From NCBI GenBank assembly GCA_019009955.1, contig CM032229.1, forward strand, positions 7,670,001-7,734,000: a stretch of 64,000 nucleotides of DNA, written 5' to 3'. Made by a program: the position numbers and the translations under genes. Source of the stretch: Riptortus pedestris. Lineage: Eukaryota; Arthropoda; Insecta; Hemiptera; Alydidae. The stretch's first letter is position 1. Every line of letters starts with the position of its first letter. This document shows positions 41,761 through 52,169 of the stretch, in pieces. The notes beneath the pieces are model-generated. The model ran no database searches, was not told the DNA's origin, and was given only the letters and a program-made list of their open reading frames with translations.

Positions 41761-41816
<56 letters not shown>

Positions 41817-41974
41817 GAAAAATAATAAACGTTGATTATTACGGTTCTCCTGATTGCAAAACTAAATACACATACTTCAACGTTTTTATCACGCACGTAC
41901 TTCACAGCCCAATAACTCACGCGTCCATCAAACTTATGTTCACATTGCTGATTCTCAACTGAAAATATACTTTC
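41500..41974. other. AT-rich sequence with (TA)n
   Basis: A TA run lies at 41763-41814. Nothing else was recognised. Confidence 0.4.
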
Positions 41975-42320
41975 AGTTATTTATTTTTATTTTTTTTTAT
42001 CTAAAACCCTAATATTAATTCTACCTTGGTCGAACTCTCAGGCCTGCTTGTCAGGCCTGTCGGGGTGAAGACAGCTTCCCTTTTACGGAACGGAACGCTC
42101 TATTATAAAGGAGTAAGGTGGTTAGATATTGGTTGTGAGTAAGAGTGTTTGTAAGGAACCCAGAAACCGAGAGGGTTGTGCGGATTGGAGAAAACTAAAG
42201 AAGAAAGGATAGGGATAGTGGGAGATAATAAGAGAAAGAAGAAAGTATACTGGCTGGCGAGCTGGCCGAGTTGATATATGCCCGTCTTCGGCTCTAACAG
42301 GTTGCTGATTCCCGCCCTGG
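41975..42320 (-). mobile_element. Poly(A) retroposon, second copy
   Basis: The T-run and TTTTTATCTAAAACCCTAAT on the left are the minus-strand tail of the family defined at 58187. CCTTGGTCGAACTCTCAGGC and ACGCTCTATTATAAAGGAG are shared with that copy. The right side includes GAGCTGGCCGAGTTGATATA and GATTCCCGCCCTGG, tRNA-like words on the plus strand whose relation to the element is unclear. No duplication was found. Confidence 0.6.
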
Positions 42321-42490
42321 CTCCATCTACGCCAATCTTTTACAGAGATTCCCTAATTTTCTTAGCATATCTTAAATACGTGAGTAAATGTACGCAATTT
42401 TCAAGTAGTAACAAAATCCTTCAAGTAGGCCAATGGAAGAAAATTTTGCAACAATACAAATAGTATCTATTATGTTAAGTCACAACAATA

Positions 42491-42494
<4 letters not shown>

Positions 42495-42548
<54 letters not shown>
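42495..42548. repeat. (TA)n microsatellite
   Basis: A TA run of about 50 bp that precedes another single arm of the palindrome family. Confidence 0.95.
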
Positions 42549-42552
<4 letters not shown>

Positions 42553-42589
42553 TGTTTCGGGTTTTTTTTTTGTTTTGTTTTTTGAGGAG

Positions 42590-42830
42590 TATGGGCAATT
42601 TAATAATAAAAGGTTTAGTGTTGACCAATATTTATAGTTATGTTGTAACACTGTATTTTACAATAGTAATTTGCAATTTATGTAATGCAATATCTGTTTA
42701 CAGCCCTGAAGAAGAGAATCTAAAAATCTGGGCATACTGGCCTAGACTAAAGATTCTTTTATCAACATTGGCCACAGAAACAACCATCCCATCTATAATA
42801 AAAACTTGGTCTTAAACATCTAGAAAGTTA
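42590..42830 (-). repeat. Single arm of the palindrome family
   Basis: CAGCCCTGAAGAAGAGAATC and CTAGACTAAAGATTC, then ACTTGGTC and another TA tract, match the right arm at 1700-1960. No opposite arm is present. Confidence 0.6.
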
Positions 42831-42834
<4 letters not shown>

Positions 42835-42885
<51 letters not shown>

Positions 42886-43009
42886 TTTTAAGTGGACCTC
42901 AGTTTAGTCATCTCCTGGGTAGGATTGATGGACATTTGAAGAACATTTTTGAAAATCGCGTCATGAGTACGACCTCAATAGCTGATTTCCCTCAAGGGAA
43001 ATCTGCTAA
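42835..43009 (+). mobile_element. HINE 3' part with (TA)n
   Basis: The (TA)n opens the fragment. A well preserved 3' segment (GCGTCATGAGTACGACCTCA, hairpin, CTGCTAA) follows. The 5' part is missing. Confidence 0.8.
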
Positions 43010-43013
43010 TAAG

Positions 43014-43045
43014 TTCGTCACGCAGGGGCTATGCAAACTATTTCT
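43014..43045 (+). mobile_element. HINE 5' end directly after another HINE's 3' end
   Basis: TTCGTCACGCAGGGGCTATG is a 5' terminus lying four bases beyond the CTGCTAA of the preceding copy in the same orientation. The body does not follow, so this is a head-to-tail junction with a truncated second unit. Confidence 0.7.
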
Positions 43046-43128
43046 AGCATTGTTATCTACTATTGTGATCTACTATAAGTATTTATTGATTTTATTTAAT
43101 TTAAAAGAGCTTTTTCATGTGTTAAAAG

Positions 43129-43709
43129 TCCGTCACGCAGGGCTGCGTAAACCAAGCCAATTTCCCACGCGAAGTTTTACAATATATAAATCTACATACT
43201 GGTAACACCACCTTGAATATTAAGTGAATCAATACAAACGGTAATGAGAAAACTTTCAATCAATTTACAAGTTTATAATGTCTACAACGGAAAGCTATAA
43301 AACCTAAATATCTCGGTTAATATTCATGTTATGGAAAATATGCATAGAACAACATTTATAGATCATTCAATTTTCAATAAGATTGGTTAGATAACAATTC
43401 TTCGACCCGACGTTTAGTAACGGAGATTTTTCAAATTCCTCCCTTGTAAACCCGCTCCCCTTCCGACTGGTCCGATTTCAGCCATTAACGAATTTCATCT
43501 TTCTTTTTTATATAAAATGATTAAATATTGAATTTAGTAACGATCAAACAAAAATTGCAAGCCAAATATATATATGTGTCTATATATAATTTTGAACGTA
43601 CCTCATTTTCGTCATCTCCTGTGTAGGATGGATGGACGTTTGAAGAAATTGTTCGAAAATCTTGTCATCAGTACTGAATAGCTGAATTTCCTTAAGGGAA
43701 ATCTGCTGA
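43129..43709 (+). mobile_element. HINE copy, full length (581 bp)
   Basis: It starts TCCGTCACGCAGGGCTGCGT after an A-run. The core and C-rich segments are intact, and the (TA)n is reduced to a short ATATATATATGTG tract. The 3' end is TTTCCTTAAGGGAAATCTGC, then TGA instead of TAA. Confidence 0.8.
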
Positions 43710-43854
43710 AAGTATGGTTAATTTCGCCTAAAAGGAACTAGTGTGTGAATCTCCTCTGTAGTGAAATACCAATTAAATAAAAAAAACAATACCCTGTTTT
43801 AGGATATAGCATGTTTGAGTGTGTTTGTGAATAAAGGAAATCTCATTTTAGATT

Positions 43855-43950
43855 TTAACAAACAGAGATCGATAGCCATTTGAAGAAGGCTCTGAATAAT
43901 GGCGTCCTGACTACAAAGCCAATATCCTGAGGGAAATATGCTGGAATAGT
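43855..43950 (+). mobile_element. HINE 3' remnant
   Basis: GAGATCGATAGCCATTTGAAG and CCTGAGGGAAATATGCTGGAA match the 3' part with many changes. Confidence 0.5.
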
Positions 43951-43954
43951 TTGT

Positions 43955-44424
43955 GAAAGATATTCGAAAAAGATTATGTTCATGGAATATGGAGTGGCAA
44001 AGCCGGGAATTGCATTGCGAATGACTGCCTTCTGGATTATATGTAAATCAGTTTCGAAACAAGATTGACTGAGAGAATTCATATTATTATCGAGACCTCT
44101 CTATATATGTTAATATATTCCCAGAGGAAATTAAGGCATGATCAGTGTACATTTGATTCTACATATAAAACATATACTCTGGCCTTAGAGCAAGTAGCTT
44201 TAAAGCCCAAGATAAGAGTAATTGTGAAACTTCCCATTAAACGAAAGTTAGAATATAAAAAAACTTAATTCAGAATCAAAACAGACTTGTTATTACTTTT
44301 CATTGTGTCTCATAATCAATACTGAATTGAGAAAGAATACGCTGAATGTTGAGTCCGTCGAATAAAATTCCAAAACGGATGCTCAACGCTTTTCCTTAAA
44401 TATTCATGTTTGATCTAAAAACAT
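43955..44424. other. AT-rich sequence, nothing recognised
   Basis: Two short frames (75 and 67 codons) lie on opposite strands around 43855-44268 without motifs. Confidence 0.35.
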
Positions 44425-44546
44425 TGGGGTCTCACGTAAACCATGTGAGTTTTGTACTTATTTGCTTCACACCAGGGATAAAAAGAATTATTTAGTTACG
44501 AACTTGTTAAATAAAATCGTTGCCTGGCTTGAAAATGGTGGTAACC
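44425..44546 (+). mobile_element. SINE remnant
   Basis: GGGGTCTCACGTAAACCATG, CACACCAGGGATAAAAAG and GGTGGTAACC are degraded pieces of the tRNA-derived SINE. The distal part is missing. Confidence 0.5.
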
Positions 44547-44935
44547 AGGCAAGGTTTATTTTATATATTCAATAGAACTTAGGAGCATGGGGAACGACTT
44601 TACATCTTGTTTCAAAATAATTTTGGGGACGAAGTTAGTTTTTATTCCTAGTTTCAAAAGAACTAAGGATAATGAGGAACGACTTTATAACTTGTTTTGA
44701 AAGAATTTGGGAGATTGAGGTAAGTTTTTATTCCTAGTTTCAAAAGATTTTAGGAGCTTGATGAAAGACTTTGCATCTTATTTGAAAAGAATTTGGGAGA
44801 TTGAGATTAGTTTTTATTCCTAGTTTCAAAAGATTTTAGCAGCTTGATGAAAGACTTTGCATCTTATTTGAAAAGAATTTGGGAGATTGAGATTAGTTTT
44901 TATTCCTAGTTTCAAAAGATTTTAGCAGCTTGATG

Positions 44936-45610
44936 AGTACTCAATGACTGGACAACCGACTGGCTACAAACGTACAACAAACTCCGAGAAATACTAGACA
45001 ACCCAAACAGAGGAAAATCTATGGAAAATGTTACCAGACGAGATCAAGTGGTGTTGACTAGGCTTAGAATCGGACATTCACTACTTACACATTCATAGCT
45101 GATAAACCGAAGAGATCGACCTACATACACTCACTGTAACACAGTACTGACCATTAAACATCTCCTGACTGACTGAAGACTACGTGAACATCTCAACTTG
45201 CCGAACGACTGAACGAACTGTTAACAGAAGGTAGCCCACATATAAATACACTCTCAAATCACTTGAAGACAATTGACATTTACAACAAACTTTAAACCAC
45301 ACCTACTCCACTCACTTCTCTACGTTTTTATCTCGAATTATGTTACTAATTCGTGTTTGTGTTTTTTGTGAACAAGGGTGCATAATGCATTTTTAAAATT
45401 GTGCCTTAGACTTTCATCCTCCTAAAGGCAGGATTAATCGCCAAAATTATAGTTTTACATAGTTTTATTTTAACGGTTACATAGTTATACTATGTTTTAA
45501 TTATTTTGAAAACATTTGTCTTTATTTTAACATTTTAATTTAAGGTATTGTAAATAAATGATACTGAGCGACATCGCCTAGTTACGGAGCTCACCAAATG
45601 AAAAAAAAAA
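44936..45610 (+). mobile_element. 5'-truncated LINE with 7-bp target duplication
   Basis: CTTGATG flanks the insertion (44929-44935 and 45611-45617) and the 3' end is ten A's. The coding part reads RRDQVVLTRLRIGHSLLTHS, stop, then THCNTVLTIKHLLTD: the closing region and C..C.....H zinc knuckle of RNase H-bearing LINE proteins. TAG and TGA codons interrupt it. A 3' untranslated region of about 300 bp follows. Truncation at the 5' side and the A-tail are normal for target-primed insertion. Confidence 0.9.
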
Positions 45611-45660
45611 CTTGATGGGAGATTGAGGAAAGTTTTTATTCTTAGCTTCATAACATTTTA

Positions 45661-45881
45661 TTTATTTATTAACGTCCACTTTTTGCAACTTAGGCTAATC
45701 GGGACAGGTTATCTACAGGTTACCACCCTTTTCTAGCCAGGGTGGGATTTTAGGACGTTATTTAATGAATTTCGTCACTAAATAATTTCCTTTCCCCAGG
45801 CGAGAATCGAACTCGCCACTCTAGGTTTACCATGTGAGATAAAGGTCAACGCTTTAACTCACATGGCTAACCTGAACCCCC
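45661..45881 (-). mobile_element. SINE with 13-bp target duplication
   Basis: TCATAACATTTTA flanks the element on both sides (45648-45660 and 45882-45894). The minus strand runs from GGGGTTCAGGTTAGCCATGT through a good B box (GAGTTCGATTCTCGCC) to a (AATAA)-type tail. It is one of the best preserved copies in the window. Confidence 0.93.
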
Positions 45882-46039
45882 TCATAACATTTTAGGAGCT
45901 TGATAAAACACTACATCGTATTTGGACAGAATTTGGAAGATTGAGGTAAGTTTCTATTCCTAGTTTCAAAAGGCTTGGGAGCACGAGGAAAGATTGTGTT
46001 ATAAATCGTTTCATAACAATTCTGGAACTTATCGTGTTT

Positions 46040-46585
46040 CTCGAAAATCCAAGATTGTTTGATCGGTTACATTGTGAGTTTTTTAACTCCGCTTCATCCC
46101 AAGTTAATGGTTTTTCACCGGAATTGCAGTTCATTGTGAAGTGTATATTGACAAAAAGAATTTTAGGGGAAAAGCTTTGTCAGTCTTGTATATCGATTTG
46201 TTATAAATAATTGGACTTATATAAGGCTACAAGTTGATAATATATAGAATGAGAGAGAGTATGTGGTATTTTGTGATGGGAAAATTCTCGAGCAAGTCGA
46301 TGCTGGATCTAATTTCTGCTCAGAGAAGGAAACCCTAGCCATGCAGGAGAGGAAATATTAATTCCTAGCAGGGCCTTGAGTAGCTTATGGCCAAGCTAGA
46401 TTAGTTGATAGAATTTCACATGGAGTGGAAATGTATTTGGAATTAATTCAATAAATGAAATCCAGGCTGACCAGAGGTAACCTGAGAAAGAGAAACCAAT
46501 CATTTAACCAAATCACATTATCGTTAGTTAAATACATGATAATTCCACTAGTATTTTTGTTTACTGAGTAATATAAATAGAATAA
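46040..46585. other. Unique-looking sequence, nothing recognised
   Basis: An 80-codon frame (45892-46134, minus) falls in the tandem repeat and its flank. No gene is supported. Confidence 0.35.
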
Positions 46586-46589
46586 ATTC

Positions 46590-46806
46590 ACAAAATTCCG
46601 TTTGTATTTATTCACGGTGGTGTTAAGTGTTACCAGTATGCGGATTTCTCTATTATAAAACGTTACTTGGAAAATCTGCTTAGTTTACGCAGCCCCTGCG
46701 TGACGGACATTTTTCGTCATCTCCTCGGTAGAGTCGATGGACATTTGAAGAAATTATTCAAAAATCGCATCATGGGTACGACCTCAATAGCTGATTCCCG
46801 CATAAG
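46590..46806. mobile_element. HINE mosaic: 5' end (minus) fused to 3' end (plus)
   Basis: The left part ends in ACGCAGCCCCTGCGTGACGGA. The right part starts TTTTTCGTCATCTCCTCGGT and runs through GGTACGACCTCAATAGCTGA to a damaged hairpin. The two pieces face opposite ways and touch, so neither is a simple full copy. Confidence 0.7.
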
Positions 46807-46851
46807 GAAACTCTGTTCATATGAGGGGAGAGGAGGTAAATACTGAGTCAA

Positions 46852-46895
46852 TCGAGTACTTGGGAAATCTACTTGCTTAATGCAGCCATTGTTCT
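46852..46895 (-). mobile_element. Solo HINE 5' end, decayed
   Basis: ACTTGGGAAATCTACTTGCT then AATGCAGCCATTG is a mutated 5' terminus with no attached body. Confidence 0.45.
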
Positions 46896-46899
46896 TGTG

Positions 46900-47865
46900 T
46901 TTAATACTTGTATTTAATGTGTATATGTTGATCTTATTTATGTTTGTTATTTTTTTTTCATTGAGAAAAATCGCTTTGTCGGTAATGCTCTTAAATAATA
47001 TTTATTTTGTTCCAATTTGATACTTTCAGAGGAGTGACAAGTATTTTTGGCCGTTGTGTAATAATTTCTTTCCACTTTTAACTCTTTTCTAAACCAAATC
47101 AAGCCCCAGATACGAAATAGCTAGAAGGCGCCAACAAGTAGATTAAAGCTGTTGTTTTCCTATAAAATCCTTTATTCCTGGCAAGAAATAAATTATCCTG
47201 CCTAGAAATGGAGCGCTCCGCTTGAAGAAACTATCATTTAATCCTTTCTATTTTTTATTATTAGTCATTGACAATAAAATAAAACAGAGAGGAAAACAAA
47301 CAAGAAATTGTCTGCCGCATTTTATGTTGTCGTTCAAGATGCTTTTTAATTCAAAAGCACTGTTGAGCCAACCTTTTAATTCAATGAGTTTCTGCCGCGG
47401 TTTTTATTTGTTTACTTCTGACCATTTAAACAAATTATGTATTCTAAATGTAAACATATTTTTAACATTCTACTCCAAAGTTTTTGTATGTTACCTTATT
47501 ATTCATTTTTGTGTAGTTGTTCATCGTTCCGGTAAACTGTGGATTGAATCAGTTTTAATCGATTCGACTTCTATTTTAAAACGAAGCACATTGGTTCTGT
47601 TTCCCACCATCATGGTGCAAAAAATCCAAATATCAACTATTTTTTTCTGAACCGAGCATATGTTCTTCGTTTCTAGGTTAATCCTGAACCTTGAAAATAT
47701 AGTTGAATCATAACTAAGGTACAGTGATACGAAGCTACGTAAATTCAAAGTTACAAGTTTCCAACATCTCGATCCGGTCACCTGTTGATCCATGTTAATC
47801 AACGTTCCTATAAAACGACAGATAATATATATAAGTTTTAATTTATCTCTCTAATTTTACACTGC
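46900..47865. other. Unique-looking sequence with one 142-codon frame
   Basis: The frame at 47222-47650 (plus) is overlapped by a 93-codon minus-strand frame (47521-47802). Its protein is rich in F, L and S with no motif or signal I can name. There is no promoter or splice context, so I do not call a gene. The stretch matches no repeat in the window and may be host DNA. Confidence 0.3.
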
Positions 47866-47869
47866 ATAC

Positions 47870-48215
47870 TACAATTTGAGTGATTGACATAAAAATTATC
47901 CTCATTCACAATAAATACCAAACTTGATACAGTAAATACTTTTCAATAAAATTAATATGTTTGTTATATTGAGATATATTTCAGAAAATTTCTATCTATC
48001 TGTTCAGCTGTGAGAGGTTGGCTGGCCTATTTGTTTATAATTCAGACGCTTTCCGTTGGGAGGTTATTAAAATTGCCTGAAATATTTGTCATTACCGTTT
48101 GTCTTTATTCATTTAATATTCACGGTGGTGTTAATTGTTAGCAGTATGTAGATTTGTCTATTATAAAACTACTCTTGAAGAATCTGCTTAGTTTACGCAG
48201 CCCTTCTGTGACGGA
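47870..48215 (-). mobile_element. HINE 5' half
   Basis: The body (AATAAAATTAATATGTTTGT) leads to a slightly mutated 5' end (ACGCAGCCCTTCTGTGACGGA). The 3' half with (TA)n and hairpin is missing. Confidence 0.75.
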
Positions 48216-48219
48216 CTTT

Positions 48220-48730
48220 TATATTGGCTTTCTCATATCAGATATGTGACTACCTTATAATGTGGGGGGAGCAACACTTCTTAGATCGAACTTATCGAAA
48301 TACCTTAAATGCTTGACAATTACTACACGACAGTTGCTAGCAAGATGGAGGAACGAGTTTGAGAATTTGTTAATGTTTTAAGCAGTTGTTTGAAATAAGT
48401 GAATATGAAATAGTCAAATGCTCTCCAAGAGGCCACAATAATGGGGTAATAACTCCTCTGAAGTAAAACCTCATTGAATTACAATAAGATAACAAGACTT
48501 CAGCTCCTGAAGCATAACATTCCGAAATTAAGGCTATTTATTTGCTACATTATGCCATTAGAAGTAGGTGGAATTTCATTTCCTCCAACAAATGAGGTTT
48601 CTTGAAGAAAGTCATAAACTTTTCTATGCAAGCTTCGTCGTTTCCAAAGAGTCATTTTAAGCTTGATTTAAGATTCATTTCTTTTCTTGAAGGATATTAT
48701 TTTCCACAAGTTATTTATTTATTATTTATT
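48220..48730. other. AT-rich sequence, nothing recognised
   Basis: No gene or repeat was identified. Confidence 0.4.
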
Positions 48731-48734
48731 TGAG

Positions 48735-48960
48735 ATGCCGCTAAAATGGCGATTCATATTTAAACAAGAAAGAATATAAATGCACACAATTAAATGAATA
48801 TTACCAAATAACATGACCCTTTGGAGTAGCTGTGATGTTCGTTAGTCCTAAGAGTATAGCGTGTAATTCTGCCGTGTATATTGTATTGTAGTCATGTAAA
48901 TTTTTTTGTGTACAGGTAATTGTCTCCTACCACTGCAGCAATACCTTTTCACAAGTTACA
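48735..48960 (-). pseudogene. LINE RNase H fragment, decayed
   Basis: The minus strand reads GIAAVVGDNYLYTKKFT and, after a frameshift, YTAELHAILLGL. The TAE motif contains the second acidic residue of RNase H. The fragment is short, with no attached reverse transcriptase or tail. Confidence 0.7.
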
Positions 48961-49073
48961 AAAAGTTGTGAATGTGAAACGATTTGATAAACGATATAGC
49001 AATCGTAGGTGGGTGCGAAGAGGAGTTTCAATTCTTATCTGTTTGCTAATTTTACGAGCAAGAACAACTTATT

Positions 49074-49200
49074 TTGCTTAAGGGAAATCAGTTACTGAGG
49101 TTGCACTTATGGACGCGACATTCGAAAAAATGTCCTCAAATGTCGATCGATCATAACTAGATGACGAAAATGAGGTCCGTTCAAAATGATATATATATAT
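49074..49200 (-). mobile_element. HINE 3' part
   Basis: TTGCTTAAGGGAAATCAGTT through ATGACGAAAATGAGGTCCGT ends in a short (TA)n and ACATAC repeats. Only the 3' side remains. Confidence 0.7.
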
Positions 49201-49234
49201 ACATACACATACATATACATACACATACACTGAC

Positions 49235-49545
49235 CATTTATTATTTATAAATGTTTTTTTTTAACCATAAGGTTAGCAAAATAAAATGTTTCATACAACC
49301 ATTTATTTCATCCTCGACGCGTTTCGAGTGTCCATCTCTCCTTTTCAAGGGATATTTATACAAAGCCAAAACGTTTGTTAATTACATAGTTATATACCTT
49401 ACTACAATTTAACTAATTAAAATTCAACTGTATCTTAAAAGTAATCATTATTTTATTATGTATGATAATGTATTATGTAATATAGTCGTCCTCGTAAATA
49501 TAATTGGCTAAAAAAATGTTAACACGTCGTTAGTAATCAAATAAA
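49235..49545 (-). repeat. Inverted partner of the repeat at 38010
   Basis: AACCATAAGGTTAGCAAAAT, CATTTATTTCATCCTCGACG and CGTTTCGAGTGTCC mirror the plus-strand copy. An internal block at about 49390-49470 is present only here. Confidence 0.7.
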
Positions 49546-49549
49546 TTGA

Positions 49550-50300
49550 GCAAGGAAATTATAGTACCTAACCTACTTCAATTTAAATCATAATTACTTA
49601 GGCCTATCTCCAACCCGCAATTACACTCTTTTCATTTTAACTCGACTAGTCTAATTGATATTGAATTAACTTTAATTGATGTTGAAATAACTGTAATAAG
49701 CACGATATTAGAATGATTTTAAACATTTTTTAAATACCTTTGTTGTGCCCTTTCAAACTTGTATGATAAATGTTTTTTTTTAATTTCTCAATTCTTTTTT
49801 CTTCTTTATTGCCTCCTTATTTTCTGCTAAGTACATATTTTCTAGTATATCTCTTTTAAATGTGTTGTTTGCCTCTACCAAATTTGCACTTTAAAGTTAT
49901 TATTGTTTTGGTACTTATTGGTTAACGGGAGGCCACTTATTTTATGACGATTATTAAATCATACAAACAAAACCAATTGAACTAAAATATAGCCCCAAAT
50001 TAATGCAGGGTTGTTTAAAAATGGCCACACTTCCACAGTAAAAGTTTTACCGCTTTCGATGCAGTGCATCATCGTCAGCGCCCCGTTGACACAACAATAA
50101 GTAACCTACATCTATTACAGCGTTCTCCAAGCCCAAGGGTCGTGTTCCCGCTCTGGAGAGGTCAGGTGTCTACAGGATATCCTGCCCTTCCTTTGAAGCT
50201 TCAAACGTAGGGCAGAGTGGGAGGAAGATGGAGACGAGGGTCAAACAGCATTTCACTACAAAGGCAAGTGGAATGAAGAAACACCACGTGACGATAAAAA
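49550..50300. other. Mostly AT-rich sequence, nothing firmly recognised
   Basis: ATGGCCACACTTCCACAGTA and CGATGCAGTGCATCATCG near 50020-50095 are faintly echoed at 57470-57510 (ATGGCTACGCTTCCACTGTG), which suggests a weak dispersed repeat. No gene is supported. Confidence 0.3.
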
Positions 50301-50302
50301 AG

Positions 50303-51222
50303 TCCGTCACGCAGGGGCTTCGTAAACTAAGCAGATTTCCCATGTGAAGTTTTACAATAGAGAAATTTGCATACTGGTAACACAACACCACCATGATTAA
50401 ATACAAACGGTAATGAGAAATATTTGAGTTACTTAAAATAAATTCCCAACAGAAAAGGCTTCTGAATTGTAAGAATAATTTATATTTTAATAACTCAAAT
50501 TATTATACCTGTAGTCCAAGACAGATAAGATGAGGGCGGGGCGAATGAACAACGTAATTTGCATTAATTCACAAAGTAAGAAGGTAAGGTAAGGTTAGAA
50601 ACGAAGCAGGTAATAGAATGAGCTTACCACCTGAGCCGAGTACTTACGAAAAAACGGCCGACCTAATCCGAAGCTATACCCGACCACAGACTTCATAAAA
50701 ATTGCAAATATCTCGGTTAATATTCAAGATACCCTCTTTTCCGTTTAACTCGAATAAAATGTCTAATATTAACAATATTTTGATAGTAAATTTAATTTGC
50801 ACGATAAGAATTGGTCTTGTACAATTTTTCGATCCTATGTGCACAATAACGGAGATATTTTGAATTTTCTTCGAAAATCCCATTATTGGCCCCCCCTCTA
50901 AAACATTTTTCCCTACCTCCCTCTTTTCCGATTTTAGCCATTAACGAACTTGATACGTCTTTTTACATTAAACGGTTAAATATCGATTATTCCGAATGAT
51001 CAAACAAAAAACTTGCGACACGCTAGAGCGTTAACAGACACAAATATAAATATATATATATATTTAATATAATATATATATTTATATATATAATTTTGAA
51101 CGGACATCATTTTCGTCATCTCCTGGGAGGTAGATCGATCCTGACATTGAAGAAATTTTTCAAAAAAATGCGTCATGAAGTTCGACCTCCAATAGCTGAT
51201 TCCCTGAAGGGAAATCTGCTAA
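50303..51222 (+). mobile_element. HINE copy, both ends intact (920 bp)
   Basis: It starts TCCGTCACGCAGGGGCTTCG. The body carries a (GGTAA)n-like GGTAAGGTAAGGTTAG near 50585, the core, a C-rich segment and two short (TA)n tracts. The 3' end is TCCCTGAAGGGAAATCTGCTAA. Many single-base insertions relative to other copies (for example AAAACTTGCGACACGC) make it noticeably indel-rich. Confidence 0.82.
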
Positions 51223-51350
51223 AACCATCACTAGTGTTCGGTTCTGAAAGAGGTGTTGCATCACCTACCTAAAGGAAGGAAAATGGACAGGGGTGAGGGG
51301 TTAGAGATTAGATTGGATCTATTATCTTAGATCTATTATTTAATCTTCCA

Positions 51351-51408
51351 TATATATATAAATATATATATATATATATTATATATATAATATATATATA
51401 TATATAAT
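51351..51408. repeat. (TA)n microsatellite, interrupted
   Basis: TA runs with small breaks that directly abut a LINE 3' end. Confidence 0.9.
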
Positions 51409-51414
51409 CGAACC

Positions 51415-51905
51415 AAAACTTCTCAAAAACAAAATCCATTGGCCACTATATCAAAAGAGATTCTTTAAAAAATATCCATTTTTATTTAGGCATTTTTCTA
51501 GACGTCCACTGGAAACAGCGGACGTTTTAAACATTTAAACACTTAAAGAATAATATTTTAAGTTCCCCTCTCCATTTTTTATTTCTCTATATCAAGAATA
51601 ATGCAATAGAATGAGTGGCATAACTTTCCTAATGAAGTCGAATTAATATGTTATTGGGTTGCTTCGCGTTATCTTTATTATGCGTTTTAATTTTTCATTA
51701 CTTTGATTGCTTGTTCTTTCTTTAGTATATTATTTTTTTTTCCTCTTTCTTTTCTTTTTATTTCATTTTATTTTTAACAACAAATTTATGACCTTTTCAT
51801 TTATTGACCACAAAATTATAATGTATTACGAAAATATATCTTATATACTGCAAGTATGGTACATGGTATCAACTGTTGTGCACGGGTAATGTGCAAAGGA
51901 AATAT
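51415..51905 (+). mobile_element. LINE 3' end, inverted partner of 39811-40270
   Basis: CTTCTCAAAAACAAAATCC, TTTAAAAAATATCCATTTTT, GGAAACAGCGGACGTTTTAA and TAATGTGCAAAGG match the other copy in order on the opposite strand. The left edge meets a (TA)n and the right edge stops at the same point as its partner. Only the last few coding codons can be present. Confidence 0.7.
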
Positions 51906-52165
51906 AAAAAATCTACATAGCTATCACATACAAGCCGGCTTCGCCATCAGGGAATATCATTTGTGGCTGAATGGTGATGGTAAAAAATATTTTTCTTTAC
52001 ATTGCACATTATTTTATTTTGACATTTTACCCTTCAAGTGTTTAAGATTGATTGCCAGCCGTCGTTGCCGGTGATTTGCTAATGTATTACAAGTGAATTT
52101 ATAATTGTTCGATAATTATTCACAGTCTTCGATATTTAGGTTATATTTCGTCCTCATACATGGTT
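51906..52165. other. AT-rich sequence, nothing recognised
   Basis: A 72-codon frame (51856-52074) has no motif. Confidence 0.35.
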
Positions 52166-52169
52166 AAAA

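Larger units (their letters stand above)
44565..46035. repeat. 86-bp tandem repeat, interrupted twice
   Basis: TAGTTTCAAAAGA recurs at 44649, 44735, 44821 and 44907. Each unit has two related ~43-bp halves (TTTCAAAAGATTTTAGCAGC and TTTGAAAAGAATTTGGGAGA). The array continues after the LINE and SINE insertions (45611-45660 and 45882-46035). It was therefore in place before both. The dimeric layout resembles the 87-bp array at 4085, but the sequences do not clearly match. Confidence 0.88.

Noticed and set aside
42250..42320. tRNA gene (GAGCTGGCCGAGTTGATATA..GATTCCCGCC)
   Set aside because: A- and B-box-like words are present but no complete cloverleaf can be drawn, and the context is the poly(A) retroposon family.
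47222..47650. 142-codon frame as a gene
   Set aside because: No motif, no promoter or splice context, low-complexity composition and an overlapping antisense frame.
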